A DNA stretch of 64,000 nucleotides from Streptomyces sp. TLI_171 (lineage in GTDB: Bacteria > Actinomycetota > Actinomycetes > Streptomycetales > Streptomycetaceae): the NCBI RefSeq assembly GCF_003610255.1, contig NZ_RAPS01000001.1, positions 5,235,001 through 5,299,000 on the forward strand, given 5' to 3'. A program made the translations under genes and the position numbers. A model generated the notes under the pieces. It was not told the origin of the DNA, did no database searches, and saw nothing but the letters and a program-made list of their open reading frames with translations. Of this stretch, positions 53,321 to 62,100 are shown one piece after another (the first letter of the stretch is position 1; each line of letters begins with the position of its first letter).

Positions 53321-54901
53321 ATGGCATCACGCCGGGACGAGCTGAACGCCTACACCTTCGCCCGCAAGCGGATGGTGGGGGCCTTCCTGCAGCCGGGCGG
53401 CGGTGGGAACGACGAGGACGCGCCGCGCCCCATCCGGGCGGTGCTGCCGAGCTTCGTGATCGGTGCGGTGATCGTCGCCGGTTTCGCGATGTGGGGTGTC
53501 ATCAAGCCCGCTGCGCCGCCGAACTGGGACAACGGCAAGTTCATCATTCAGGGCAAGTCCTCGACCACCCGGTACGTGATCCTGCCCGACTCGAAGACCA
53601 ACCAGCCGACCCTGCACCAGGTGCTGAACATGTCCTCGGCGCGGCTGGTGCTGCCGGAGGGCGCCACGGTGCAGACCGTCGCCGACGACGTGCTGGACAA
53701 GTACCCGCGGCGCGGCGCCACCATCGGCATCCCGTACGCACCGGACAAGCTGCCCAAGGCGGACGACGCCGGCAACGCCAAGGTGTGGTCGGTCTGCGAC
53801 AAGATGGGCAAGGACAACCTGCAGTCGACGGTCGCGCAGTCGGTGTTCATCGCGGCCGGACAGGACATCAAGACCCTGGCGCTGCCGGAGAAGCTGGTCG
53901 GCAACGGCGCCTCGCTGTTCGTCCAGGAGCCGCCGAACGCCGGTGATCCGGGCACGATGTTCCTGATCGACGGGAACGGCAAGAAGCACGCCGTCGGCCG
54001 GGCCGACACCCCCGCCGACGAGCGCACCGCGCTGGTCCGGGCGCTGTTCGGGCCGGACGCCAAGCCGCAGCAGGTGACCGCGGAGTGGCTGCGCACCCTG
54101 GAGTACGGCGAGCCGGTGGTGTTCCCGCGGATCGACTCCCTCAAGACCACCGGCCAGTCCGGCACCTCCCAGCTGGAGCTCTCCCAGCCTGCCCAGCGCA
54201 AGGTCGGCCGACTGCTGACGTTCCAGGGCGCGTACTACGCGGTCGGCGCCCAGAAGCTGTACCAGGTGACCCGCTTCCAGGCCGAGTTGATGCGCCTGGA
54301 CCCGCGGACGCAGGCGGCGTACGGCGCCGACAACCCGGAGATCGCCGACGTCGGCGCGAGCGACATCAGCAAGCTCCAGACCAAGACGGTCAAGGACCTG
54401 ATGGACGATGCCAAGGACCTGCCCACGCAGCCCTCCCCGGCGGTCAACCTGAACGGCGACAAGCCCGGCCGCACGGTGATCTGCTCGACCTTCAACGGCA
54501 TGGACAACGGCCAGATCAAGCGCAGCGTGTGGGCGAGCACCGAGTACCCGGCGGAGGTCACCGCGGGCTCGGTCAGCGCGCACGTGACGCCCGGTCACGG
54601 CCTGCTGTACCGCGCCGTGGACGGTGACGCGGTCGGCGCCGACGGCCAGGCCGGGTCCGGCAGCGACTTCCTGATCACCGACGCCGGACTGCGCTACTCG
54701 CTGCCCGCCAACGACGACGGCGCGGCCGGCGGGGCGAGCCCCGCGCCGAACGCGCAGGGCGGCGACAACAAGAACGCCGCGCAGGCCCGGCTCGGCTACA
54801 AGAACGTCAACCCGCCGCTGGTGCCGGCCGCCTGGTCGAAGCTGGTGCCGGCCGGCCCGGTGCTCAACACCAACACTGCACTTCAGGCCCAGAACGCCTG
54901 A
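53321..54901 (+). CDS. eccB: Type VII secretion protein EccB
   Basis: 526-residue core component of the ESX membrane complex. The typical start is MASRRDELNAYTFARKRMVGAFL. One membrane segment lies near residues 47-68 (AVLPSFVIGAVIVAGFAMWG). A large external domain follows, with two conserved Cys (VWSVCDKMGK and VICSTFNGMD) that form the EccB disulfide, and FLITDAGLRYSLP near the C-terminus. ATG 53321 follows GGGGAGACGGGGACG. It heads the rightward set with the two WXG100 genes 179 nt further on. Confidence 0.93.
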   Translation: MASRRDELNAYTFARKRMVGAFLQPGGGGNDEDAPRPIRAVLPSFVIGAVIVAGFAMWGVIKPAAPPNWDNGKFIIQGKSSTTRYVILPDSKTNQPTLHQVLNMSSARLVLPEGATVQTVADDVLDKYPRRGATIGIPYAPDKLPKADDAGNAKVWSVCDKMGKDNLQSTVAQSVFIAAGQDIKTLALPEKLVGNGASLFVQEPPNAGDPGTMFLIDGNGKKHAVGRADTPADERTALVRALFGPDAKPQQVTAEWLRTLEYGEPVVFPRIDSLKTTGQSGTSQLELSQPAQRKVGRLLTFQGAYYAVGAQKLYQVTRFQAELMRLDPRTQAAYGADNPEIADVGASDISKLQTKTVKDLMDDAKDLPTQPSPAVNLNGDKPGRTVICSTFNGMDNGQIKRSVWASTEYPAEVTAGSVSAHVTPGHGLLYRAVDGDAVGADGQAGSGSDFLITDAGLRYSLPANDDGAAGGASPAPNAQGGDNKNAAQARLGYKNVNPPLVPAAWSKLVPAGPVLNTNTALQAQNA

Positions 54902-55080
54902 CGGCGCGTCAACGCCGGTGCGGGAAAACCGTGTCATGGTCTGGTAACTACCTGCTACCCGGTGTTGGGCGTACCGCACTTGGCCGTTACAGTGCTTCAG
55001 AGCACCACACCGTGGTGCCCGTACGTACGTTCGCCACAGGGACGTACGCACGTAGTCTGTCTCATGGGGGACGGTGGATC
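54902..55080 (+). promoter_or_regulatory. Upstream region of the WXG100 genes
   Basis: It carries CGTACGTACG (55020-55029) and ACGTACG (55042-55048), plus GCGTACCGC near 54968. A promoter candidate is TTCGCC (55030-55035), a 17-nt spacer, then TAGTCT (55053-55058). A GGGGGACGG ribosome-binding site precedes ATG 55081. No gene is seen. Confidence 0.45.
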
Positions 55081-55383
55081 ATGGCAGGTCAGTTCACGAC
55101 GACCGCGGAGGAAATGATCGCCTTCGCGAACCGGATCAACGAGGTCAACCAGCAGGTGCAGGGCGAGATCGGTCGCCTGAACAACCTGGTCTCGGAGATC
55201 GCGTCGGGCTGGAAGGGCGAGGCTGCCTCCGCCTACCAGCAGATGCAGGCGCGGTTCAACGAGGACGCCAACGCGCTCAACCGGGTGCTCGACGAGATCC
55301 GTCAGGCGATCGAGGCGACCACCAAGCTCTACTCGATGACCGAGGAAGAGCAGCGCGCCGCTGTCGGTGGCATCGCCGGCTGA
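55081..55383 (+). CDS. WXG100-family type VII secreted protein (first of pair)
   Basis: 100-residue helical hairpin protein with the central WXG turn as SGWKGEAASAYQQM around residue 43. Export of the family depends on EccC recognition of the C-terminal part. No signal peptide is present. It pairs with the next gene, which starts 74 nt downstream, like the esxB/esxA pair of Streptomyces. Which of the two is EsxA and which EsxB is not decided here. Confidence 0.93.
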   Translation: MAGQFTTTAEEMIAFANRINEVNQQVQGEIGRLNNLVSEIASGWKGEAASAYQQMQARFNEDANALNRVLDEIRQAIEATTKLYSMTEEEQRAAVGGIAG

Positions 55384-55457
55384 CGCCGGTAACAGCCAAC
55401 ACCTCACCGCGTCTCCGGGGGAGGCGCGCCGTGCATCCATCGAAGGGGAGAGACCAA

Positions 55458-55742
55458 GTGGCCATTCTCGTCAATTTCCAGACGATCCTGAACGCCAGCC
55501 AGGAGGTGCGCACGACCGCGTCGCGCATCCAGAACCAGCTGGACGACCTCAAGTCCGGTGTGCAGCGCATCGCCAGCACCTGGGAGGGCGCCGCCCAGCA
55601 GGGCTACCAGGCCCGCCAGCAGGAGTGGGACAACAAGGCCGCCGACCTCCAGCAGGTCCTGGCCCAGATCTCCGCCGCGCTGCAGTCGGCTGCCGAGAGC
55701 TACCAGCAGACCGAGTCCCAGAACGCGACTCTCTGGGCCTGA
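55458..55742 (+). CDS. WXG100-family type VII secreted protein (second of pair)
   Basis: 94-residue partner WXG100 protein with STWEGAAQQGYQ as the WXG turn near residue 43, and a helix ending SAAESYQQTESQNATLWA. GTG 55458 follows AAGGGGAG. The pair should form a heterodimer exported by the ESX system. A terminator follows at 55781. Confidence 0.93.
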   Translation: MAILVNFQTILNASQEVRTTASRIQNQLDDLKSGVQRIASTWEGAAQQGYQARQQEWDNKAADLQQVLAQISAALQSAAESYQQTESQNATLWA

Positions 55743-55780
55743 CGCTTCCCTGACGGGAAGCCGGTAGCAAGCGTTCTGAC

Positions 55781-55811
55781 AAGGGCGGGCGTCCCACGGG
55801 CGCCCGCCCTT
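55781..55811 (+). terminator. Terminator after the WXG100 pair
   Basis: AAGGGCGGGCG pairs perfectly (11 bp) with CGCCCGCCCTT across a 9-nt loop that can itself pair (CCC/GGG). Confidence 0.75.
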
Positions 55812-55871
55812 CGCGCGCGGCACGGGGTACGCGCGCCGTACACGGGTGAAGCAGTGAGGGGTGGACGTCAG

Positions 55872-57188
55872 GTGTCGTCAGGATCGTTGCGCCGGGCCGG
55901 CGCGGTGCTGCTGGTGCTCGGAGTGGTCGGCGCGACCGCCGCGGGTCCCGCCGCCGCGGAACCGCAACCGGCGGCCTCCGGGGGGCCCTTCCACTGGTCG
56001 CCGATGTCGATCGCCGCCGCCGGTGACTGCACCTTCCCCGCCGCGGACGTCGCCGCCAAGCCGTGGGCGCTGCAGCGCGTCTTCCTGAACGAGCTGTGGG
56101 GCGACAAGAACGAGCACAGCGGGCAGGGCGTCAAGGTCGCCGTCATCGACACCGGTGTCGACAACGCCAACCCGCAGCTGCAGGGCAAGGTCCAGGAGGG
56201 CCCCGACCTGCTGGCCGCCGCTGCCGCCACGCAGCCCAACCAGCAGAAGCCCGAGGGCAACAGCCTGACCGACAAGGTCGGCCACGGCACCAAGGTGGCC
56301 GGCATCATCGCGGCCGCGCCGATGAACGGCGTCGGATTCGTGGGCCTCGCCAAGGACGCGACCATCCTGTCCATCCGGCAGAACGACTCCGAGGGCCACG
56401 GCAGCGTCCAGACCCTGGTGCAGGCCATCAACGAGGCCGTAAGGGCCGGCGTCGGCGTCATCAACATCTCGCAGGACGTCCGGGTCGAGGTCGACCCGAA
56501 CCGGGCCCCGAACGCGCCACTGTTCCAGGGCGAGCACGACCTGGACCTGGCGCTCCAGAACGCCGAGCGGCAGAACATCGTGGTGGTCGCCTCCTCGGGC
56601 AACGACGGCGGCGAGGGCCCCACCTACCCGGCCCAGTACGACTCGGTCCTCGCGGTGGGAGCCTCCGACCGCAACAACGAGCGGGCCACCTTCTCGCAGT
56701 ACGGCGACTTCGTGGACGTGGTCGCGCCCGGCGTCGACATGCTCTCCACGGTTCCCGGCCACGGCCAGTGCACCGACAACGGCACCAGCTTCTCCGCGCC
56801 CTACGTGGCCGGGCTGGCGGCCGTCCTCAAGGGCATGCACAAGGACTGGACCGCCAACCAGATCCGCACCGTGATCGAGCAGACCGCGCAGCGCACCGAG
56901 CACGGTCGCAACAAGTACATCGGCTGGGGCGTGGTCGACCCGGTGAAGGCCGTCGAGTACTCCACCGTCCCCGGACCGAGCGAGTCCCCGCACCCCGACA
57001 CCCCGACCAAGCTGGACGCCGCTCCGCTGGTCGCGCAGCCGCTCGGGCTGGCCGAGACCCAGGCCGACCGGGACCGCAGGACCGGCACCTTCGTGCTCGG
57101 CGCGGGCGTCCTGGTGGTGGCGGGCCTGGCCGGCGGGGCGATCGTCGCCCGCGACCTGGGCCGGCGCCGCGGCCGCGCCGACGGCTGA
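55872..57188 (+). CDS. mycP: Type VII secretion mycosin (subtilisin-like serine protease)
   Basis: 438-residue membrane-anchored subtilase of the ESX complex. The signal peptide is RRAGAVLLVLGVVGATAAGPAAAEP. The catalytic triad is complete: Asp in VAVIDTGVD, His in GHGTKVAGI, Ser in GTSFSAPYVAG, and the oxyanion Asn in SSGNDGG. A Pro-rich linker and C-terminal membrane segment (GTFVLGAGVLVVAGLAGGAIV) end in RRRGRADG. It has no large propeptide, as is usual for mycosins. GTG 55872 after GAGGGG is preferred to GTG 55854. It stabilises the secretion complex and processes substrates. Confidence 0.92.
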   Translation: MSSGSLRRAGAVLLVLGVVGATAAGPAAAEPQPAASGGPFHWSPMSIAAAGDCTFPAADVAAKPWALQRVFLNELWGDKNEHSGQGVKVAVIDTGVDNANPQLQGKVQEGPDLLAAAAATQPNQQKPEGNSLTDKVGHGTKVAGIIAAAPMNGVGFVGLAKDATILSIRQNDSEGHGSVQTLVQAINEAVRAGVGVINISQDVRVEVDPNRAPNAPLFQGEHDLDLALQNAERQNIVVVASSGNDGGEGPTYPAQYDSVLAVGASDRNNERATFSQYGDFVDVVAPGVDMLSTVPGHGQCTDNGTSFSAPYVAGLAAVLKGMHKDWTANQIRTVIEQTAQRTEHGRNKYIGWGVVDPVKAVEYSTVPGPSESPHPDTPTKLDAAPLVAQPLGLAETQADRDRRTGTFVLGAGVLVVAGLAGGAIVARDLGRRRGRADG

Positions 57189-57287
57189 GCAGCACCCGGA
57201 CGTTCGCCGCGGGCCGGCCCCGGAAAGGGGCCGGCCCCGCCGGTCTCGGGGACCGGCGGGGCCGACGGGGGAGCGGGTCTGCGGGGG

Positions 57288-58688
57288 TCAGACGCGCTCG
57301 TCCTCGGGGAGGGTGATGATCCACCGGCTGTCCTGGCGGGGGCGCAGGTAGAGGGCCCAGTACAGGCTGGCGGCGACGGTGATGCCGAGGGTCCACCAGA
57401 GGGCGGTGACGTCGAGCTGGGTCAGCGTGTAGCCGAGCGCCACGATCACCAGGACCGGCAGCACGGGCCACAGCGGCTGGCGCCAGGCCGGGGCGTGCTT
57501 GTGGTGCTTGCGGCGGGAGAACAGCGCGCCGACCGCCACCAGCAGGTACAGCGCAGCGACCGCGACACCGGTGATGTTGATCAGCGAGTCCTGCGGGACG
57601 AAGCAGAGCACCGCGCCCGGGATGCCGACCGCCAGGGTGGAGATCCACGGGGCGCTGAACTTGTTGAGCGTGCCGAAGGCCCGGTTCACCGGCTCCGGCC
57701 AGGCCTTGTCGCGGCCGGAGGCGAACAGCACCCGGGAGTTCTGGATGACCATGACGATGCCGGCGTTGATGATCGCCAGCGCGATGCACAGGCTGATGAA
57801 GGTGCCGACGCCGGTGCTGCTCCAGCCGATCACCAGGTCGGAGATGTTGCCCGCGGTGAGCGTCTTCAGGTCCGGCGCGCCCAGGGTGATCGCGGCGACC
57901 GGAATGACGATGATGGCGACCGACAGGCCCAGCGTCCACAGCACGGTGCGGGCGACGTTCTTGCGCGGGTTCTCCAGCTCCTCGGAGAGGTAGATGGCGG
58001 TGGAGAAGCCCTGGGTGACGAAGAGCGCGGTGCCCATCGCGGCCAGGACCGCGGCGAGGCCCACTCCGGAGGTGCCGGTGTCGGTGGCCACGACGCCGTG
58101 CACCAGGCTGCTCGCGCCGCGCTCGGTGTGGGTGAAGCCGAGGAAGGACACCACGGCGCAGGCGATGACCTCGAGCACCAGGAAGATGCCGGTGATCCAG
58201 GCGTTGGCGCGCAGGTCCAGCAGGCCCGCCACGGTGGCCGCGATCATCACCACGGCGCCCGCGATCTTCGGGTCCACGTGGATGATCGGTTCCAGGTAGT
58301 CGGCGGTTCCCATCGCGATGATCGATGGCACGATCATCACCACGATCAGTGACTGGATGAAGACCAGCCAGCCGGTGAACTTGCCGGCCAGGGTGCCGAC
58401 CATGGCGTACTCGCCGCCCGCGGAGGGCACCAGGGTGCCGAGCTCCGAGTAGCAGAACGCCACCGCGATGCAGATCACCGAGCCGATGGCGATGGCCATC
58501 ATGGTGTAGGTGCCGAGGTCCGCGAAGAGGTCGGGGACGATCACGAAGAGTGAGGAAGCCGGGGTCACGCAGGAGAGCGTGAGCAGCGTGCCGCCCACGA
58601 TGCCGAGCGATCGGGCGAGCTTCTTCGGGCTGTCCGTGGCGGTGCCCGGCACGGGGGCGGCTGCCTGCGGGGGGAGCGTGTCGGTCAT
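57288..58688 (-). CDS. APC-superfamily amino-acid permease
   Basis: 466-residue membrane transporter with about 12 hydrophobic segments. The APC signature is in the first segments (LSCVTPASSLFVIVPDLFAD, SAGGEYAMVGTLAGK). The middle part has ALFVTQGFSTAIYLSEELENPRKN, and the C-terminal part has NSRVLFASGRDKAWPEPVNR. The substrate is an amino acid or polyamine, unassigned. It is inserted between mycP and eccC on the opposite strand and has no obvious link to secretion. A leader of about 185 nt precedes it, see 58689-59156. Confidence 0.88.
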   Translation of the reverse strand: MTDTLPPQAAAPVPGTATDSPKKLARSLGIVGGTLLTLSCVTPASSLFVIVPDLFADLGTYTMMAIAIGSVICIAVAFCYSELGTLVPSAGGEYAMVGTLAGKFTGWLVFIQSLIVVMIVPSIIAMGTADYLEPIIHVDPKIAGAVVMIAATVAGLLDLRANAWITGIFLVLEVIACAVVSFLGFTHTERGASSLVHGVVATDTGTSGVGLAAVLAAMGTALFVTQGFSTAIYLSEELENPRKNVARTVLWTLGLSVAIIVIPVAAITLGAPDLKTLTAGNISDLVIGWSSTGVGTFISLCIALAIINAGIVMVIQNSRVLFASGRDKAWPEPVNRAFGTLNKFSAPWISTLAVGIPGAVLCFVPQDSLINITGVAVAALYLLVAVGALFSRRKHHKHAPAWRQPLWPVLPVLVIVALGYTLTQLDVTALWWTLGITVAASLYWALYLRPRQDSRWIITLPEDERV

Positions 58689-59156
58689 GGGGCATCCGAT
58701 CCACTGAGCGGCGGTGTGGGGGAGGGAGCGGTATCGCCTCCGAAGCAACATCTCGCGGTCAGGTTCTGCTTCGCTCCCGGATCGCCAGGTTGCCTGGGTG
58801 ATCTGGCCCAGTCAACGCGCGATCAGCTACGGATTCCGTTGTCGTAAGGCCCATTCGCCTGCGGAATGCAGACCAAAGGCCCAATGGAGTCATGTTTCCG
58901 TTATGTCAACTCCGGTGAACTGCGCTTGAATCGAAGGTGAAGTGATCTGCGCGACTCTGATTCCAAGGGGTGCCGCCGAGCGGGAGTGTCGGGCCGAAGA
59001 ACGGCCTCCGACGGCTCCGTGGCCTACGGGAACCGAAGGCGGCTGCGGAAAATTGGAAGATAACGGTATGGCACAGTCCACCGGTCGGGATGCCGAAAGG
59101 GCCGGGTTCCAGCGGAACCCGGCCCTCGTGGTCACCGTCCGTGAACGGTGGATCGG
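58689..59156 (-). promoter_or_regulatory. Permease leader and promoter; gap before eccC
   Basis: On the minus strand TTGACA (58904-58909) and CATTGG (58881-58886), 17 nt apart, form a promoter candidate, giving a leader of about 185 nt. The leader can fold with an outer stem GGGAGCG/CGCTCCC (58724-58730 with 58772-58778) and an inner hairpin around GAAGCA/TGCTTC. No known riboswitch consensus was recognised. Closer to eccC there is only the terminator at 59098 and no convincing gene. Confidence 0.45.
59098..59126 (-). terminator. Terminator after eccC
   Basis: AGGGCCGGGTTCC pairs perfectly (13 bp) with GGAACCCGGCCCT across the loop AGC, 30 nt beyond the eccC stop. Confidence 0.8.
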
Positions 59157-62100
59157 TCAGATCTGCGTCGGCAGCCAGCCCGTCTGCACCGTCTGACCCG
59201 CCTGGATGCGGCGGGAGACGAACACACCGCGGCCCGGCGGCTGCGGGCTCGGCTTGACCGTGCCGAGCAGCGCGCCCTCGCCCTTGTCGCCCGAGAGCAG
59301 CAGACCCTGGCCGCCCAGCTCGCGCATCCGCTGCATCACCGGCTCGAACAGCGAGCGGCCGGCGCCGCCCGCGTTGCGGGCGATGACCAGGCGCAGACCG
59401 ATGTCGCGGGCGAACGGCAGGAACTCCGCCAGCGGCGCCATCGGGTTGCCCGACTGGGTGGCCACCAGCTCGTAGTCGTCCACGATCACGAACATGTCCT
59501 TGCCGCTGTACCAGCTGCGGTTGCGCAGCTGCTCCGGCGTGACGTCCGGGCCGGGCAGGCGGCGTCCGCAGGCGCCGCGCAGCATCTCCACGATCGCCGT
59601 CATGGCGGGCGCGGCGGCCGCGTACTCCACCAGGTACTCCGGCGGCACCACGCCGAGCAGCGAGCGGCGGAAGTCGCCGACCACGATGCCGGCCTGGTCC
59701 GGGGTGTACCGCTCGGTGATCTGCTTGATGATCATGCGCAGCATCGCCGACTTGCCCGACTCGCTCTCGCCGAACACGACGAACAGCGGGTCGGTCTCGA
59801 AGTTGACGAACACCGGCGCCAGCTCGACCTCGTCGATGCCGAACGCCACACCCAGCTCGGGGTGCTCGAAGCCCTTGGGCAGCGAGTGGCCGTCCAGCAC
59901 GGCGGGCAGCATGCGCACCTGCGGGGCGCGCGGGCCCGTCCAGGCCGCGTTGACCTGGGCGATCAGGTCGGCGACGCCGTCCACCAGGTCGCCGGTCTCG
60001 CTGGAGCCGTCGATCCGGGGCAGGCCGGCCAGGAAGTGCAGCTGCTCGTGGGTCAGACCGCGGCCCGGGATGGCCGGGACGTTCGCCGCGACCTTGCGGG
60101 CGATCTCCGACTCCATGGAGTCACCGAGCTTGAGCTCGACCCGGTTCTGCAACTGGTCCTTCAGCGCCGGGCGGACCTCCGCGTAGCGGGCGGCGGTGAC
60201 CACCACGTGCACGCCGTAGTTGAGGCCGCGCTGGGCGATGTCCGCGACCACCGGCTCCAGCGTCTCGAACTCCTGCTTGAAGGTGAGCCAGCCGTCGACG
60301 AACAGGAACACGTCGCCGAACTGCTCGTCCGGCAGCTGCCCGGCCGCGCGGCGGTTGCGGTAGGTGGTGATGGTGTCGATGCCCTGGACCCGGAACAGCT
60401 CCTCACGGCGGTTGAGCACGCCGTGCACCTCGCTGAGCATCCGGCGGACCTTCTCGACGTCCAGTCGGCCGGCCACCCCGCCGACGTGCGGCAGGTCGGC
60501 CAGCGAGCCGAAGCCGCCACCACCGAAGTCGAGCAGGTAGAACTGCGTCTCGATCGGGGTGTGGGTGACCGAGAAGCCCGCCACGATGGTGCGCACCAGG
60601 GTCGACTTGCCCGACCGCGGACCGCCGACGATCATGCCGTGGCCGGCCGCGCCCGAGTAGTCCAGGTACATCACGTCGCGGCGCTGGTCGCGCGGCTTGT
60701 CGACGATGCCGACCGGGACCACCAGGTTGCCCTGGCGGATCGAGGCCGGGGTCAGCCCGCGGTCCGGGCTCACCTGCAGCGGCTCCAGCAGGCTGTCCAC
60801 GGACGGCGGGGCGTCCAGCGGCGGCAGCCACACCTGGTGGGCCGGCGGGCCCTGGCCGATCATCCGCTGCACGAAGACGTCGAGCATGGTCTCCAGCAGC
60901 GCCTCGTCCTTCTCCTCCTCCTCGGGCAGTTCGGGGAGGATCTCCACCTCGGGCTCGACCACGTCGACCTCGGCGGCGGTGAACAGCACCGGCTGGGCGG
61001 TGACCACCCGGCCGCCGACCGCGCGCTGCACGCCCGGCGCCCGGTACTTGCCGGACACGTACGCGGCGCGGAAGCGCTCCATCACGTCGGAGCCGAACTT
61101 CAGGTAGCCCACGCCGGGGATCGGCGGCAGGTGGTAGGCGTCCGGGACGCCGATCGCGGCCCGCGACTCGGCGGCCGAGAAGGTGCGCAGACCCAGGCGG
61201 TAGGAGAGGAAGGTGTCCAGACCGCGGAGCTTGCCCTCCTCCAGTCGCTGCGAGGCCAGCAGCATGTGCATGCCGAGCGAACGGCCGATGCGGCCGATCT
61301 GGATGAACAGCTCGATGAAGTCCGGCTTCGCGGTGAGGAGCTCGGAGAACTCGTCGATGATCATCAGCAGCGAGGGCAGCGGGTCGAGCGGCGCGCCGGC
61401 CGCGCGGGCCCGCTCGTACTCGTTGATGTTCGCGTAGTTGCCCGCCGCGCGCAGCAGCTCCTGACGGCGGTTCATCTCGCCCTCGATCGCGTCGCGCATG
61501 CGGTCGATCAGGGTCGCTTCGCCCTCGAGGTTGGTGATCACGGCCGCGGTGTGCGGCATCTCCGACATGCCGGCGAAGGTCGCACCACCCTTGAAGTCCG
61601 CGAGGACCAGGTTCAGCACCTCGGAGGAGTGGGTGACCGCCAGCGCCAGCACGATGGTGCGCAGCACCTCGGACTTGCCGGAACCGGTCGCGCCGACGCA
61701 CATGCCGTGCGGGCCCATGCCCTCCAGCGAGGCCTCCTTGAGGTCCAGCCAGACGTACTCGCCGTTGGTGCCGACGCCCAGCGGGACGCGCAGCTTCTCC
61801 CGGATCGGCTTCGGCCGCCAGTGCCGGGCCGGGTCGAAGGAGCCCGCGTCGCCGGTGTGCATCATCTCGGTGAAGTCCATCGAGACCAGCGACGGGTCGC
61901 TGTCGTCGCCGCCGACGGACGCCCGGAACGGCGCCAACTGGCGGGCCAGCGCCTCGGACTGCCAGCCCGACAGGGCATCCGGCTTGCCCGGGTAGCTCGC
62001 CCCCGAGGCCGCCTCCAGCAGCAGGTCGTTCTTGCCGACGGTGATCACCAGGTGCCCGTTCGGCTCGTCCAGGTCACCCGGCACGACCTCGATCACGGTG

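Noticed and set aside
58689-58910. ykkC/guanidine or ydaO/c-di-AMP riboswitch before the permease.
   Set aside because: Neither conserved core could be found on the minus strand, so no class is assigned.
58942-59257. Short plus-strand ORFs in the permease-eccC gap, including one starting ATG 59069.
   Set aside because: No ribosome-binding site of quality, and they run into the antisense of eccC and over its terminator.
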